From Bromus sterilis (lineage: Eukaryota > Streptophyta > Magnoliopsida > Poales > Poaceae), in NCBI GenBank assembly GCA_950022295.1, contig OX465601.1:73541501-73605500 (forward strand): a stretch of 64,000 bases of DNA, written 5' to 3'. Numbering within the stretch: the first letter of the stretch is position 1; every line of letters begins with the position of its first letter. This document shows positions 34,380 to 46,183 of this stretch, in pieces. The notes beneath the pieces are model-generated. The model was not told the DNA's origin. It was given only the letters and a program-made list of their open reading frames with translations, and did no database searches. The position numbers and the translations under genes are program-made.

Positions 34380-35278
34380 AAGAGCACCGAAACAAAGCAA
34401 TAAACTCAATGGATACATGGAATCCTCAAATTATGGACCATCCCCTTTGGTGTCCCAAGCTGTCACCTTTGGGATCGCCGGTTCCGGACCATAATAGGTG
34501 CATACAACTCATAGATAGGATCTAGAACACAAATATATTCATGAAAACACATAGGGTTCAGATCTGAAATCATGGCACTCGGGCCCAAAGTGACAAGCAT
34601 TAAGAGCAACAAGTTGAAGAAAAGAAGATAAACACCAATCTAGATGATAGGCAACATGCCCCCAACAATCTGACGAACTATTACATGATCTAACTCATCC
34701 AATCCCTACCATCCCCTTTGCCTACAACAGGGAATTACTCACACATGTGAAGAGAAGTCATGGAGGAGGGATGTATTGATGATGGTGATGACGATGGCGA
34801 CGATCTCTCCTCTCCGGTGGCCAAATGAGCCTCCAGATTAGCCCTCCCGAAGAAGAGCAGAGGGTGGCGGCGGCTCCGGGACGAAAACTGGAAAAGCGAC
34901 TTCTGTTCTGGGGTTTTCGCGTCACGGGAATAAATAGGAGCATCGGTAGGGCACCGGAGGAGGGGGAGGCTCCCAGGCGGCCAGAGGGCGCGACCCCACC
35001 CCTAGCCGCGCCAGGGGGGCGCCTGGGGCCCCCAGGACTCCCCTCTGGTACCACTTCTGGCATCTGGCTCCTTCGGGTGCGTGGATTTTCTGTGAATTTT
35101 CCCGGAATTTTCTGAGATACCTAAAAATCCATTTTCCTGCAGACAATAAAACCATACAAGCAGCTCTGTTGAAAACACCGTTAGTCCGGGTTAGTTTCGT
35201 CCAAATCATGCAAGAATGAGGGCAAAACAATAGCAAAAGTGTTTGGAAAAGTAGATATGTTTGAGACGTATCAACGAC

Positions 35279-36234
35279 ACATCTCCCGAGGTAGGCCATC
35301 ATGCCAATCATATCCGTTATATGACTCATGCATAACCTTTCGGTCATCCGTATCCCAAGCTCATATCTACATAAATTTAATTCTTCAAACGTATGCAGTC
35401 ACATTTTATCTATGCTCGATCATATTTCTTTTACCTTCATTTATGCATGTAACCATGTTCCCTATTTTGTTCTCAAAATGAATCTTGACTGAAGAAGCAT
35501 CATGACCTCGACTTGCAAATGCATCATGAATGTCCTTTCCTTCACCTTGTCGTCTTCATCTATCATCCATCCACTTGATGTCTTATCTCTTGAATGTTTT
35601 TAAATGAGATTCAAGCCCTGGCTCCCATACGATTGTGATGCTTGAAGTTATTTTTATTAAATATCAAGTAAAATACAAATCAAATGTGATAATGATCGAA
35701 TCATCATAAGATATACGAAACACTCTCAAGGATAAGTTGGCTTTTTTCGCAACAACATCATCAATGAGAAATAAATGTCCTTGCGCCATTATCAATGTGC
35801 ATGTACAAAGATGCTCAATACATAGATTTTTTTATCATGGCCACTGATATTAGTCAATGAAGACTAACACAACAATAAGTAAATAGCACCTTAAACAAGG
35901 TAAATAACGCAGTGCAATGTTGTTGAGACCAACCAATAAAGGGTGGGCAAACAAATTTCATCTTCAACAATAGAAGTCCCTTTCCTTCTTTCTTTTCTTC
36001 CCACAACACAATTGCATCATTATTATCTAGATATGATGTGATTGTTGGTAAGGTCGTCTTTAAACAGACTCTCAATAGATTCTTTCTTGAATTGCACCTC
36101 ATATATTATTCTTTAATACAAGGTGTTAAACATATATGAAGCTAGCCGAATTCTCAAATATAACTTCTCAACTTTAAATTATGCACAATATCTCATTCAA
36201 AACTAATTTAGAAACCACATAGTGCATAATCATA
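35279..36234. other. Unassigned AT-rich sequence
   Basis: This may continue the copia leader at its left end. A minus-strand 82-codon ORF (35854-36102) has protein-like composition but no domain I recognise. I see no LTR ends, terminal inverted repeats or gene signals. Confidence 0.4.
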
Positions 36235-38853
36235 CTCCCTTTGTGCTTGGAAGCAATGCGTATATGTTTTTTCAAAGTCAAACAATACAAAGATTAACCA
36301 AAATTGTAGAAAAAACAATCAACAACTGCAACAATAGATCGACATAATGTGAAAATATGGTTTATTGTGTATTTAATGATATAAAATTTAGAGTAAATGC
36401 ACCAAACGTTCTAAAACTATTCAAGGTGTGTCAAGCTAATTCCAAAACTTTATAATTGCGTATTTAAGTACAAAAATTTATTGATGGTTCATCTTTGGTT
36501 CTACTAGGGCTAAACAATGTTTGGCCAACATGCATAGCATGTTGACCATTATCACATCAACATGAGTCCCACCAGGGACAACCAATAGAAGGAAAATTTA
36601 TACAAACGTGGAGCTCTCCACAGTCGAGGTTGTTGGGGATCGGCGCAGAAAACAAAAAATTTCCTACCTACGAGTCCCGAACCCAAGATCTATGCTATGC
36701 TGATGTATGTAACGGAAGAAATCAATGGTCATACCTTTGAAGACCGAAAGAGGGAAACGTTCCTCGAACGTGGTTGGCGTAGACTCTGATTCTACGACCT
36801 CCCTGTCGTGTTGAAGAACCTCCGACGATGAAGTAGCACCACACGTGTAGTGCCTCGCGGGATTACACGCGTACGGTGCAACCGACGTCCCTCCGGGCTC
36901 CGAACCAGAAGAGCAACGGAAAGAAGATTGATCCGGATCCCGATTCCGGCAGCGCGACGACGTCCGGATGATGGTGAAACCCTCCAACCAGGTGCAAACT
37001 CCAAACAAGGGGAGTCCGCTCTAGGTCGGAGAAAGAGAGAGAGAAATAACTCAATGTTGTCTTGAGAAAAGGCACCCCACCCCTCCTTTTATAGGCCAAG
37101 GAGGGGGGGGGACTCTCCTCCCCTCCCCATGTGGGACTAAACCCCACAAGGGGTGGGGGTGCGCCGGCCAGGGGGGGGGATGGGCCCCTCCCTTGGCGCC
37201 TAGCCCAAGGGGGGAGGCTCCCCCTTCCCTCATGGGCCTTTTAAGGCCCATATGCCTTTTTCTCCTTTTTAATTAATTTTTAAATCATTTTTAATATTTA
37301 ATTCTGTCAATTAAATAATAAAACATATTTAAACATCAATATATATTATTTTGAACCTTTCAAAATATCCGGAACAGCTTCCAGCACCTCCCGGTACATT
37401 TCCGGTGTTTTCTCTCTTTTCACCAATGATCCCGAATCAATCCTTAATGCATCGATTGCCCTTAAGTGTGACACCCTACGGTCCGGGAAACAGTAGACAT
37501 GATCGAGACAATCTCTGACCAATGACCATCATGTGGGATCTGGTTACAATCCTTGATGTGCCCCTACGCTTCCATCGAATAAACTTCATCGTTGTTGAAC
37601 CGTTAACAATATGACTTGATCCCTTTGTGCTTCGGTACTATGTTTGTCCGAGGTATGATCGTCGGTATCCAATACCTAGTTATTCCTCGTCTCCGACATA
37701 ACATGTTTACTCGTCTGTGAATATTACATATCTTGTGACCTAGTCACTTGCTTGCAAGCTATTGATGCAACACCACCGAGTGGGCCCAGAGTACCTATCC
37801 GTCACTCGGATTGACAAATCCCGCTCTGATCTATTTCATACTCCTCAACATATCTACTTCGGAATACCCAAGATACACCTTTTCAGTTACCATGTTTCAG
37901 TGTAACGATTAATGCACTCAAAGCATCCTAATAGATAGCAATTATGTATGATCATCACGGTCTAAGGATTCAGTCACTATGTTATTAAGTCATCGCAATG
38001 CTGAACTTATGTGACTTGATCACACTGCAATGCTTAAGGTGGGTGTGTGTCCATCACATCATTCTCCTAATGATATGACCTCATTGTCAATAGACTATTA
38101 TGTTCTCATGATCAGGAAACCTTGATCATCAATTGCCCAATGAGCTAGTATGCCTGAGTTTAACTAGGGATCAGGTTGTTATATATCACACCTGTATTAA
38201 TGTTTCCGCTTAATACTAGCACAATATATAACGTATTATGAACAAACATATATGTGACAAATATCTTTATTAATTTGCCTCTAGGGCACATATCCAACAG
38301 AGGTCACCGCCAAGCTCTCCATCATCCATGTCTTACCTTAATCATGGTGCAATTCTTGTAGGTGCGGTGGTCGGTCATGACCTAGAAATTAGAGGCTGGA
38401 GTGGCATTATCAACCAGGTCACAATGGGATTGATATGTGGTTAGGTGAGCACTATAGAAATTGGAAAAAATGTGTTATGGGAAAAGATGAGAGGGGCCGC
38501 TAGAGAGGAGATATCTACTAGAGGTGTTTGTACAAAATGTTCTTCTATTTGATTGTCCCTGGTGGGACCCGTGTTGACGTGACAATGATCAACATGCCAT
38601 GTCAGCTTGTTAGATATTGTTTGGGTTTGTTAGGACCGAAGGTGAACCACTTACATATTTTTGAAACCCAAATATGCATTTTTAGAGTTTTAGGACTAAC
38701 TTAACACACCTTGAAAAGTTTATGACCTATGATATATTTTACTCCAAAATTTATCGTATAGTTGTTGATAAGTTTTTGTACAAACTTTGCCAACCATTAC
38801 ATTGTTTGATTTTGATTAAAACTTATTTGTTTATTTTTAAAACATGGAGCGAG
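36235..38853. mobile_element. Mariner/Stowaway-like foldback element with long inverted repeats
   Basis: Left end TA|CTCCCTTTGTGC (36233-36246) and right end CATGGAGCGAG|TA (38843-38855) resemble Stowaway termini flanked by the TA target. The inner sequence of the two arms (about 36235-36610 and 38515-38853) is imperfectly inverted over roughly 350 bases: for example TTGTCCCTGGTGGGAC on the right arm matches the reverse of the left arm near 36570. The element's own length is about 945 bp, because an Angela-like solo LTR (36631-38299) is inserted near its centre. It has no transposase ORF. Confidence 0.65.
36631..38299 (-). mobile_element. Angela/BARE-like copia solo LTR
   Basis: On minus it starts TGTTGGATATGTGCCCTAG at 38299 and ends CGATCCCCAACA at 36631, 1669 bp. 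A perfect TSD GAGGT flanks it (36626-36630 and 38300-38304). There is no interior or second LTR. Small overlapping ORFs near 36660-37250 are LTR sequence. Confidence 0.92.
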
Positions 38854-38855
38854 TA

Positions 38856-41224
38856 CGTAGTAGTTCATGACACAATATCATAGTTCATAATTAAAATAGA
38901 TAACACTTGCTTTAGAACTAAACTAAATCTTAAACGGGTTGCATTTACGCAAAAACGAACATTAATCGAACAACTCACGGGAGTCTGATGCCTCCCTGTC
39001 ATGAGCGCCCATGGGAATCTTAGGAAGCCTCTCATCATCAACGTAAATATTTATGATAAACTGCGATGGTGGTGATGCTTGACACTTGGCGGGAAGCTGT
39101 AAATCCACGGCGTGGTGCTCCACCATTGCACGCAAGTTGGCAAGGAGGGCTACGATGATCAAAACATTGATTTTCTCGGTGACGTGGTGCTCCTCCTCCC
39201 CCATGGTCGGAAGGACATCGTTGCATTATCGTCGTGCACCGCTGTGCCAACATGGGGTTGCCCCTCACTCCTCCTCCTTCCACTTTTTCGACGGTTTGAC
39301 ATCGACGCAGGGTGCTCCTTTTGCGCCTCCTTTATCTCGCTGACGGCTCCCTGCACGACAACTGATGGGGTTGTTGGTATTAGTAGGTATAGTTGTGGGT
39401 GGGGAGCATCCTCACAATGATGACAACGGGAACGTGTTGAGATGTCACTGCTATTCAAGCAACATCAATTGTTGGTCGAGCTATTGCAACACTTTTGGGC
39501 AATAATGTGGCAAATCAGGGGCCAACAATGATGTTGGGCCCGATTCAGGGTGAATTGTTGGGAAAACGGGTGATCATAAAGAGAAAGGGTTTGAGTGAGG
39601 CATCAGTACGAACTTATAGCGGACGAACTTATAGCGGCGAAAGGCCAATCAGCTGCCACACTAATCGTGCTATAATATTTTTTCCATAAGAAGAGCTAGC
39701 TTCAAATTTAAGGAGAAGCGGCAGTTGGTTACATGTTTGAGCAAAACATGAATATTTTGAGACTCGACTACTCAAATTTTAAGAAGTTACATGTTCGAGG
39801 CTTTGGTTAGATGAGATTAAACTCCTCAAAAGATGTCAAGTTGAGGTGTTATGTCAATTTAAGAGTTCGGCTACATACGCACTAATTATTTTATGATACT
39901 ATGATATTCACATAAAAAATAGTTGACGCAAAAACACAGGGAAAATTCACCTATATAAATTTTAAAGTTGTGTAAAAAGTAAAAAAATGACAAAGAAAGG
40001 GCAGAGTTTGGAACAACTTACATTCATTTTATGAGGTCCTAAGGGCATCTTAAGTGTTGATCTTTAAAACCGACATTGCATTCGTCTGTAAATTGATCCG
40101 GTTCAATCCGCAAACACTGATGTGAAAGCCAAACATTCAGCGTAGTCGCAAACGATTGACCGCAGTTCAATCACAAAATAAAGTAAAATCAAACAAATTT
40201 ATATAAACTAGATGGATTTCATTGAAATTCACACAAAATTTACATAAATTGAACAATATTTCGCCTTTTCAACTTAAAAAAATAATAATACTACAAATCT
40301 AACAATAACTGTGGTCGATGACCTCGTATGCGTGGTCGGGTTTGTTTGCAGTACTTCCCTTGCCGTTTGTATCATCGTCGTCATCGTCATCCTTCTTCCA
40401 ACGATGGAAGGGCATGGTATTGTGACAACCCTGCATGGCCATCCCCTACTTGGAGGACCCGGGCGCCGTGAAGGAGGAAGGCCCGGAGATCGACGATGCT
40501 TGCCTTCGCGATCTTGATGGAGATACATCTTGACTGCCGCCAATAGGCGCGGAGAACCAGGACTTTGTCATGGAGATCGGGCGTGAAGATATTAGAGAAG
40601 AAAAGAATTAGAGATGTAAAGGAGCAATTTGGGAGGTGGACAATACTAAAACTGTGCTTATATATACTTGGGCTAACGAGTCGCTCTGAAGATGGTTGAC
40701 CGACACGAATGTGCGTCAACCACTTTGTGCACGAAGAGGGGTTTTGGTGAAAGGATTTTCATATGGATCAGGGGTATCGAAGACTTAAGTGGCGGTGAAC
40801 TAAACTCCCGCATAGCCATTCCCATTTGATTTTGTGCCAGATTTACGGAGAAACGAACATACAAATCAACATGCGAACGGATACAGAACTATATTGGATG
40901 ATAAAATAGACCTGAACTGTTTGTTTAAACGATTGCGAGAGGTTTAAGGATTACCGTTAAAGATGGTTTAAACTCTGAAATCGATAATTGATTTATATAT
41001 TTTGAGAGATGACAATGCAGAGTTGTTAAAGGTATATGATGTTCAAAATTACATAGCGATCTTGTATTAGATAGAAAAAGAAAGTAGGCAGTGGCGTATG
41101 GATGAGTGTGATAAACGGAGAGCGGACATCCTGTGCATGGCGGTATCAGCGCTTGCTATAACTCGAAATATCATTGGTCCAGCGCATAGGTGGGGTCCAT
41201 ATCGGGTCAGGTATTTATGATGTA
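38856..41224. other. Unassigned intergenic sequence
   Basis: No recognisable gene is present. On minus, 38962-39458 has two overlapping ORFs (80 and 99 codons) that could be one frameshifted coding relic; I do not recognise it. A block from about 40040 to 40975 has weakly similar inverted ends (CATCTTAAGTGTTGATC and the complement of GGATTACCGTTAAAGATGG) and could be a decayed DNA transposon, which I cannot prove. Confidence 0.35.
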
Positions 41225-43663
41225 CTAGGAAAAGGGCCCATGCGTTGCAACGGGTGTTAAAAAATATCATCACCCTTAACATGATAAATATAGCTTGTCC
41301 ATATTGTCTCTTTCAACATACTGTCTCACCCGTATTATTAATTATGCTTTTTCATATTGTCTCTTTCAACATATCGTCTCACCCCTATTGTTTTTTTTTT
41401 GAGAAACAGTCTCACCCCTATTGTTAATTACACTTTTTCCCGTCCTCGGTGATGGTGGTCACGCTATCCATCTGATCACAACGCGTCTGGATATGGCCAA
41501 TCCCAAGGCCATGAGCATCACCACCACACACACTACGTATCTTGTTGCCAATTCTTCAATTTAGAGGAGTCAAAGTAAAAAAATATCGCATGTCCTTCTC
41601 ATCTCTCTTGATCCATGGCATGTTGGTTTTATATTTACCTTGAGATGTCGCACTTGCATCTACCAGCCAATACCTATTTTTTCCAACAACAAAAAAACCC
41701 TCCTATTTTTTTCAGATAACATGTTTGATGAGGACCTGAAGTGCTACTTGCTTGATACTACTAAGACATTCATGTTGGTTCATATAACATATGCTAATGG
41801 ACAGGAAAAGAACAAATCCACAAAAACATGAAAAATCATGTACTTCACATAGTGATCTACCACTTGATATTGGCATGTCCCTTTTTTTCCACAGATAATA
41901 TTTAGTGCTCTTGCTCTAGGATGCATGGTAAGCACTTGAATCATTACTACCGGCTACAATTTAACATTGAGAAAAAGCATTCTGATATGTTAACTTGAAA
42001 ATAGCTGAGAAAAAACAAAATCATAATTTAACCATTTTTATGTTAAAAAAAAGCTACCCCTTCCAACTTTAGCTATCTGACCAAATTAATTACAGAGTAG
42101 CCTCGTACATGCATGATGATGGATTGATGGTATGAGGAATAAACACAACACGATAATGGGCAAACAAGCGTACGGGAGCTGCGCTTGTACTTCCAGCCAG
42201 CTGGTGTACACGTTGCGAAGCTACTTGTAGTCCGGCGATACCGAGATCTCACGGCTGGGTAGTTGCTATATAGCGAGGCAGCAACATCTGGTATTGCACA
42301 GAAAGATCAATCAAATCTTGTTTAATCCAACTTTAATTTAATTCCTTCATCCCATATCTCAGCCTCAGGGTTCGATTCGCTTTTTTCTTTGTGTCCAGTC
42401 CAATCCTCTTTTCATCGTGTTCCTATTCTTTTCTGAACCTGATCATTGAGTTGATGGTTGATGTATATAAATTGGGGGTGTTGTTGCATGAGATGCAATA
42501 TAGTCAACCTTTCATAATATTGTCATTTAAGCTAAAATTATTTGGGGCCTCGTGGGCGAAGACATGAGGAAGAGGGTGTATGATAAAAAAATTAGTGGAT
42601 AAAGGTGAAGCTTATGAGAAGTGCTCTTAGATCGCATTGTGCATGTACAATCAGTGTCCTTTCTATATGACCCTCATATGTTCCAACTACCGTCGAAACT
42701 GGTTGCATTCTTTGTTGTGTCACCCCATCCGATATTAACTGTCATGATTGGGATCCCTCTCGTTCGCCCCTTCCCATCAATGTCCACAATGGTGACGCGC
42801 TAGTGCGGCTTCGGCACTCCTCGCTGCAGCTCAGGTGTTAGATCGCGCCTTGTCGTCGATGCATTTGTGCCAGACCATTGTGTTGACGCGGTTATTTTTA
42901 GAACGCAAGATGAACTTATTAGGATATATTTTTAATTTATATTTTAAAATGCAAGGATATTTTATAAAAAATGCATCAAAATGATTTTAGAAAAATTAAT
43001 ATTTCTATTATCACATAGAAATATTGTAAATACATACGAATATATATTTTCTAATGCATGATTTTTAAATCTATGAAAACAATGAACAAAATATGTAAAA
43101 AATTAAAGTGTAAAAAATCTAGCTGCATCACCCATATATATAGAATGGTAATTTACATTTTTGTAAAAATTAATTAGAATATATTTATAATTTACATTTT
43201 AAAAAGCAAGGACATTTCTCAAATGTGCATGATTTTTTTTAGTAAAATTAATAGTTTCCATATCACATAAACATGTTTAAAACCATACTAATACATATTT
43301 TCTAATTCTTGATTTTTAAACCTAGGAAAAAAAAGAACAATAAAATATTGAAGTGAAGAAAAAGCTACAAACCGTGAATTCTGCGGTTTGCAGCCTGTTT
43401 GGGCCGGCCCATAGAGTGGGCTTGGGTTTGGTCCGTAGAGCAACAGAATATAAGAGTTATCTCCTTGAATTTCTCACATGAAGCATCTTGGATGGATTGA
43501 GTTTGAAGCGAGACACGCTGTGTTCGAATCTTAGGCTTGACTTTTATTTTTTTGCACGCGCTAGAAAAGATGACGTCAGCAGTATACGTACGAAAATCAT
43601 GATGACGTCAGCGACGTACGAAAAAAGGAGAGAAACGTACCTCCTTTTATTATTAGGTAGAGA
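41225..43663 (-). mobile_element. Non-autonomous Helitron
   Basis: On minus the element begins A|TCTCTACCTAATAATAA at 43663, close to the plant Helitron 5' consensus (TC followed by TMTAYTA). It ends TTTTCCTAG|T at 41225, the CTRR end. Twelve bases before the end is a hairpin-forming CCCGTTGCAACGCATGGG with one G-T wobble in the stem. The insertion lies between A and T with no duplication, as Helitrons do. Length is 2439 bp. No RepHel coding is present. It carries an AT-rich tandem duplication (42918-43370) and CT-rich direct repeats near 41300-41430. Confidence 0.7.
42918..43370. repeat. Tandem duplication of about 255 bp, AT-rich
   Basis: A unit starting ATTAGGATATATTTTTAA at 42918 repeats from 43173 (ATTAGAATATATTTATAA). 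Blocks such as TTTTCTAAT, GATTTTTAAA and the A-rich end are in the same order in both. Identity is roughly 75% by eye. It lies inside the Helitron. Confidence 0.75.
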
Positions 43664-45689
43664 TAAATTAAAAAATAAATACGTAGACCCCACGAGGAGT
43701 ACTTTCACGGACCCCACGACCAGCCCCCAATCATCGACCCTGCTCCTCTCTCCCAGCGGCACAGCCGAGGCTTCAACCGTAGCCGCCGGAGGAGGACGAA
43801 CTGCGCCCACTCCTCGCTCCCGGCGGCGCTGGTCGCGGTGGGACAACGTTCGACGACTGCGAGGACGACGCTTGTCGGCTGCGAGGGCAGCGTTCGACGA
43901 CTGTGAGGGCGGCGTTCGTCGGCTGCGAGAGCAGCGTTCGACGACTGCGAGGGCGGCGAGGGAACTACCGGTGCGAGCGTGGCCTTGCTGCGAGGCCGGA
44001 GGGAGGTGCGGCTCGGCGAGCTACGGGCACGGTCCCTCTTCCCGTCTGGCGAGCTACGGGCGAGGCCCCTCTTCCCGTCCGTCAAGCTGCATGCGCGGTG
44101 CCCCTTCCCCTCCGGCGAGTTGCAGGAGCAACACCTCTTCCCCCCGGCGAGCTGCATCCAGTCAGTGTGGCAGCTTTTTTGTGGCCGTGAGGGCCGCCTG
44201 CTTGAGAACGAGCTGGCACACACTCTCCTCGTGCGACAAGGTGACCGGTGCCGGGACGTCGTCCTCCATGCTCCATGGCGCGGCGGTCTCGAGGCAGACA
44301 TCGGCAGCGTGGGACAGGCCAGCGCCGTGCGCTAACACAAAGCGCGGCCGTGGCGCACACACACGGCCAGCGGTAGCAGCTCGCCTTCTGTCGTCGTCTC
44401 CGGCTAGGGACAGAGAGACCAGCGTCGCCGGAGCGGCCAGTAACCGCCGCCAGCCTTGCTGGTGGGCAGGGGCAGCCGCACCTTTAGTGCCGCACTTTCT
44501 CAATAACGGTCCTACCTCTATGTATTCATCCATGTACTATTTTTGTATAACAAAAATGTCCAGCTGTGTCATGAGGCCCGTTTTATTCTGGTCCAATAAT
44601 AACGCGACTTGGTGCATGTTCAGCTCTCGCCATGGCCAGCGGGTGGTTTCTCGTGATAAACGCCGCTCGCTTCACTCCACTTGGACGACGACCGGACGGC
44701 CATGCCTAGACGAAGGAAGAACCAGTCCGATGCGGTAAGCCCACTGGGCTGTGAGAGCAAACACGTGAGATTCGGATCGGACGGTCGTGACGGGTCCGGC
44801 GCATAGCCTTGGTTCTTCGCGAGAGGCTCGCGGTTCGTGGGCCCCGGCAGGTTCGTCCAGTGGTGGAGCATGCCGTCTCTCCTCGCACAGTCGCACGCTC
44901 CGCCCGCCCGAGTAGTGTGATGCACTGTGCCGCTGCACGGCGGGGTCCTCGCAGTGACGGGCCCACCTGATGGCTGCTCCGTAGATTTCACCGTACACGT
45001 TTTTTTAGTTCGAGCTTTCGCCGTATACTACGATGCGTGGGACGCGAGGCATCATTTTTTGCAAGGAGGAGCCGGTGGTACAGAAACGGCCCAGTCACCA
45101 CATACTCTTGCCATGCATGATCACGCTAGTTTTTTTATATTTTTTAAATATATAATGCATATATTATGAAAATATAACTTATTATTTTAGAGTGTTCACT
45201 GTACATTTAGAAAAAAAATGTAAATGCAGTGTATAAAATGTTCACTCACTTTATTTGTACTATTTACAAGAATGTAGGTGTAATTACAAAAATATTCAGG
45301 CGTTTTAGAAAATGCACATACCATTTCTTTGGAAATGTAATACAATGTAAAAGATGGCTGTATAATTCAAAAAAATGTTTCATACCATTCAAGGAAATAA
45401 CATGTAACGTTTTTAAAAAATGTTCACGCATCCATAACTAATGTTTGTGACATTACAAAAAATCAATATATACAAAAGTTCATCTGATTTAAAAATAATG
45501 TTTCATATCATGCAAAAATACGTTTCAACATGTATTAACATTTTTAACATATGTATTTGAAAAATATTTCAATCATGTCTAAAAAAATGTTAAACATATA
45601 TAAGAAAATATTTTAGATGTACAGGAAAGATGTATAACGTATATAATAAAAAGTTGGCATCAAATATATATTCAAAAAATATTAAATGT
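43664..45689. other. Unassigned GC-rich then AT-rich intergenic sequence
   Basis: Bases 43700-45060 are GC-rich, with minisatellites at 43840-44165. The 416-codon ORF (43488-44738, plus) starts inside the Helitron and reads through the repeats; overlapping ORFs occur in four other frames, so I take it as a by-product of GC-rich sequence lacking stops. Bases 45130-45690 are AT-rich with repeated AAAATGTT(C/T) motifs, a pattern common in DNA-transposon interiors of these genomes. Confidence 0.4.
43840..44165. repeat. Two adjacent GC-rich minisatellites
   Basis: The first (about 43845-43965) has a unit near 36 bases alternating GTTCGACGACTGCGAGG and GTCGGCTGCGAGGGC, three to four copies. The second (about 44010-44160) has a unit near 42 bases with GGCGAGCTACGGGC and CCCTCTTCCCGTC, about four diverging copies. 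Confidence 0.75.
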
Positions 45690-46035
45690 ATAGATCCCGC
45701 TGCATCTGAAGATTAAGATCTTCGTCTGACAGCTACTTCGAGATCGGTTGTCATCGGGAACGAAGATTCAAAAGTGGCATGGTTCGGGTGATAGTTTATG
45801 CCCTTTGTGTGGTGTCCCTTAGACTGGGTCTCGTATTTTCATCTCTTGCCTTGCGCCCAAGTTTATGTGAAGTTATATGCGCGGGTTTATCCAATTACGG
45901 GCCAACCTGATCAACAAGAGAAGACGCCTCTTATGGTTGTTGCTTGCGGCCATGACCTGGACGCTTTGGACTACTATAGTTGTTTCCAAACAAATCCTTT
46001 GTCGTCTCCTCCCCTTTTGGCATATGCTTTTAGGG
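45690..46035 (+). pseudogene. LINE 3' fragment (zf-RVT region)
   Basis: Translated with frameshifts this reads PLHLKIKIFV, then KWHGSGDSLCPLCGVP, then LLWLLLAAMTWTLWTT. That is the zinc-binding domain following reverse transcriptase in plant LINEs and the conserved tryptophan-rich tail. At least one stop interrupts it. Both ends are truncated. Confidence 0.65.
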
Positions 46036-46183
46036 TAGCTGACGACAAACCACTTCTGTGTCGTCCGCCTCGATGAAAAGCAAACGACAAAGACCCTGGG
46101 ACATGGCAACACTACTAAGGAAAACCCTAGCAGTAGCACGTGTAGCAACACACATTGTTGCTACTCAAAGGTAACAGTAGCGC

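Larger units (their letters stand above)
2799..35273 (-). mobile_element. Solo LTR (gypsy-like), split by the 31-kb E1 insertion
   Basis: On the minus strand an LTR starts TGATACGTCTC at 35273, runs to 34385, is interrupted by E1, and resumes at 3274 to end in GGGTCATCA at 2799. Its own length is about 1370 bp. It has TG...CA ends and a perfect 5-bp TSD, ACGAC, at 2794-2798 and 35274-35278. No primer-binding site or internal region lies on either side, so it is a solo LTR, the usual product of LTR-LTR recombination. A TATA-like run (on plus, GGGAATAAATAGGAG at 34921-34935) fits a promoter in the minus orientation. It resembles E1 only in the first bases. Confidence 0.85.

Noticed and set aside
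38962..39458. Possible frameshifted coding relic on the minus strand
   Set aside because: Composition is protein-like, but no family is recognised and no splice or start signals support a gene.
40040..40975. Possible DNA transposon with weak inverted ends
   Set aside because: The inverted similarity is short and gapped, and no target duplication could be found by eye.
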